This document shows, piece by piece, positions 63,850-64,000 of a DNA stretch of 64,000 bases (positions within the stretch are counted from its first letter, which is position 1; each line of letters starts with the position of its first letter). This stretch comes from Candidatus Melainabacteria bacterium (GTDB lineage Bacteria; Cyanobacteriota; Vampirovibrionia; Obscuribacterales; Obscuribacteraceae). The stretch lies in the NCBI GenBank assembly GCA_017307165.1, contig JAFKGK010000003.1, forward strand, positions 726,662-790,661, written 5' to 3'. Below the pieces are notes generated by a model. It had not been told where the DNA came from. It did no database searches and saw only the letters and a list, made by a program, of their open reading frames with translations. The translations under genes were made by a program, and so were the position numbers.

Positions 63850-64000
63850 TGATTGACCCCACCCCCAAATCTTGAACCAAGCCAAGTAGACGATTGAACA
63901 TATTTGAGTCATAGTTTCAATCAGTCAGGAGAAGGTCGAAATGAAAAAGAGTCGATTCACGGATGAACAGATAGTCACGATTCTCAGAGAGTCTGAGGCG
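63850..64000 (+). mobile_element. IS3-family insertion sequence, start only
   Basis: A terminal-like TGATTGACCCCACCCCCAAA at about 63850 is followed by a leader, then AGGAGAAGG and ATG 63941 reading MKKSRFTDEQIVTILRESEA, the helix-turn-helix start of IS3-family OrfA, running off the window end. It lies 80 bases after ppk1. The left boundary is a guess from the TG end. Confidence 0.8.
63941..64000 (+). CDS. IS3-family transposase OrfA, 3' end outside window
   Basis: First 20 codons of an IS3-family OrfA (helix-turn-helix, DNA-binding). An IS3-type relic of a different copy lies at 41.7 kb with MRISKHTEEQIVAILKEIE, so two insertions of this family occurred in the region. Confidence 0.8.
   Translation, partial: MKKSRFTDEQIVTILRESEA

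Overview
This 64 kb window is a bacterial chromosome segment of moderate GC. It is best explained as part of a Melainabacteria/Vampirovibrionia-type genome (Candidatus Obscuribacterales are the closest match I can suggest). The reasons are gene content: a polyphosphate kinase 1, kinesin-light-chain-type TPR proteins, a Hanks-type Ser/Thr kinase, Tad-like pilin genes, a ferredoxin-dependent 2-oxoacid oxidoreductase and PPDK with its regulator. This placement is inference. No rRNA or tRNA gene was seen.

Layout. 0-7.9 kb: 3' part of a class II fumarase, an OmpR-type two-component pair, a four-gene Tad-like pilin/TPR cluster and a Ser/Thr kinase. 7.9-19.5 kb: an APC permease, a FIST sensor protein, a TonB-C protein, a lipoprotein-type Memo/AMMECR1 fusion, a degenerate M48-like membrane protein, a CzcA-type RND pump without partner genes, a truncated Ni/Co permease and a DUF899 protein. 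19.7-25.5 kb: korAB, a ThDP-enzyme-like protein with an eroded cofactor motif and an Eis-like acetyltransferase. 25.5-36.4 kb: purine salvage (guanine deaminase, Hpt, MTAP), CpaB, RlpA, a paired active/inactive M16 peptidase set and a broken S41 protease. 36.4-40.8 kb: a tightly overlapped BioD-like / PpsR / PPDK operon.

40.8-46.4 kb is an accessory island. It holds a complete type III CBASS anti-phage operon on the minus strand: CapW regulator, TRIP13-like Cap6, a HORMA-associated protein, a HORMA protein, a CD-NTase and the NucC nuclease. The operon has a consensus promoter with an operator-like palindrome. The island is edged by an IS3-family relic, a degenerate MNT nucleotidyltransferase, a 5'-truncated Imm50 gene and a coiled-coil gene remnant. 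46.9-64 kb: a kinesin-light-chain-like TPR protein, an SDR enzyme, NadC, small secreted proteins, an alpha/beta hydrolase, a PerM/AI-2E transporter, a MoxR-DUF58-transglutaminase operon, polyphosphate kinase, and the start of an IS3-family element at the window edge.

The most unusual non-coding signal is a family of five 68-nt elements (near 18.1, 19.6, 29.8, 30.9 and 48.2 kb), four of them between convergent genes. Each has a conserved 32-nt core flanked by 18-nt arms. The arm sequence changes from copy to copy but stays self-complementary, with a G-U wobble at the same pair in four copies and a compensatory change in the inner stem. Two copies 30 kb apart are identical, inverted, and carry tandem 46-bp reiterations of one arm. 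This pattern implies selection on an RNA or cruciform hairpin.
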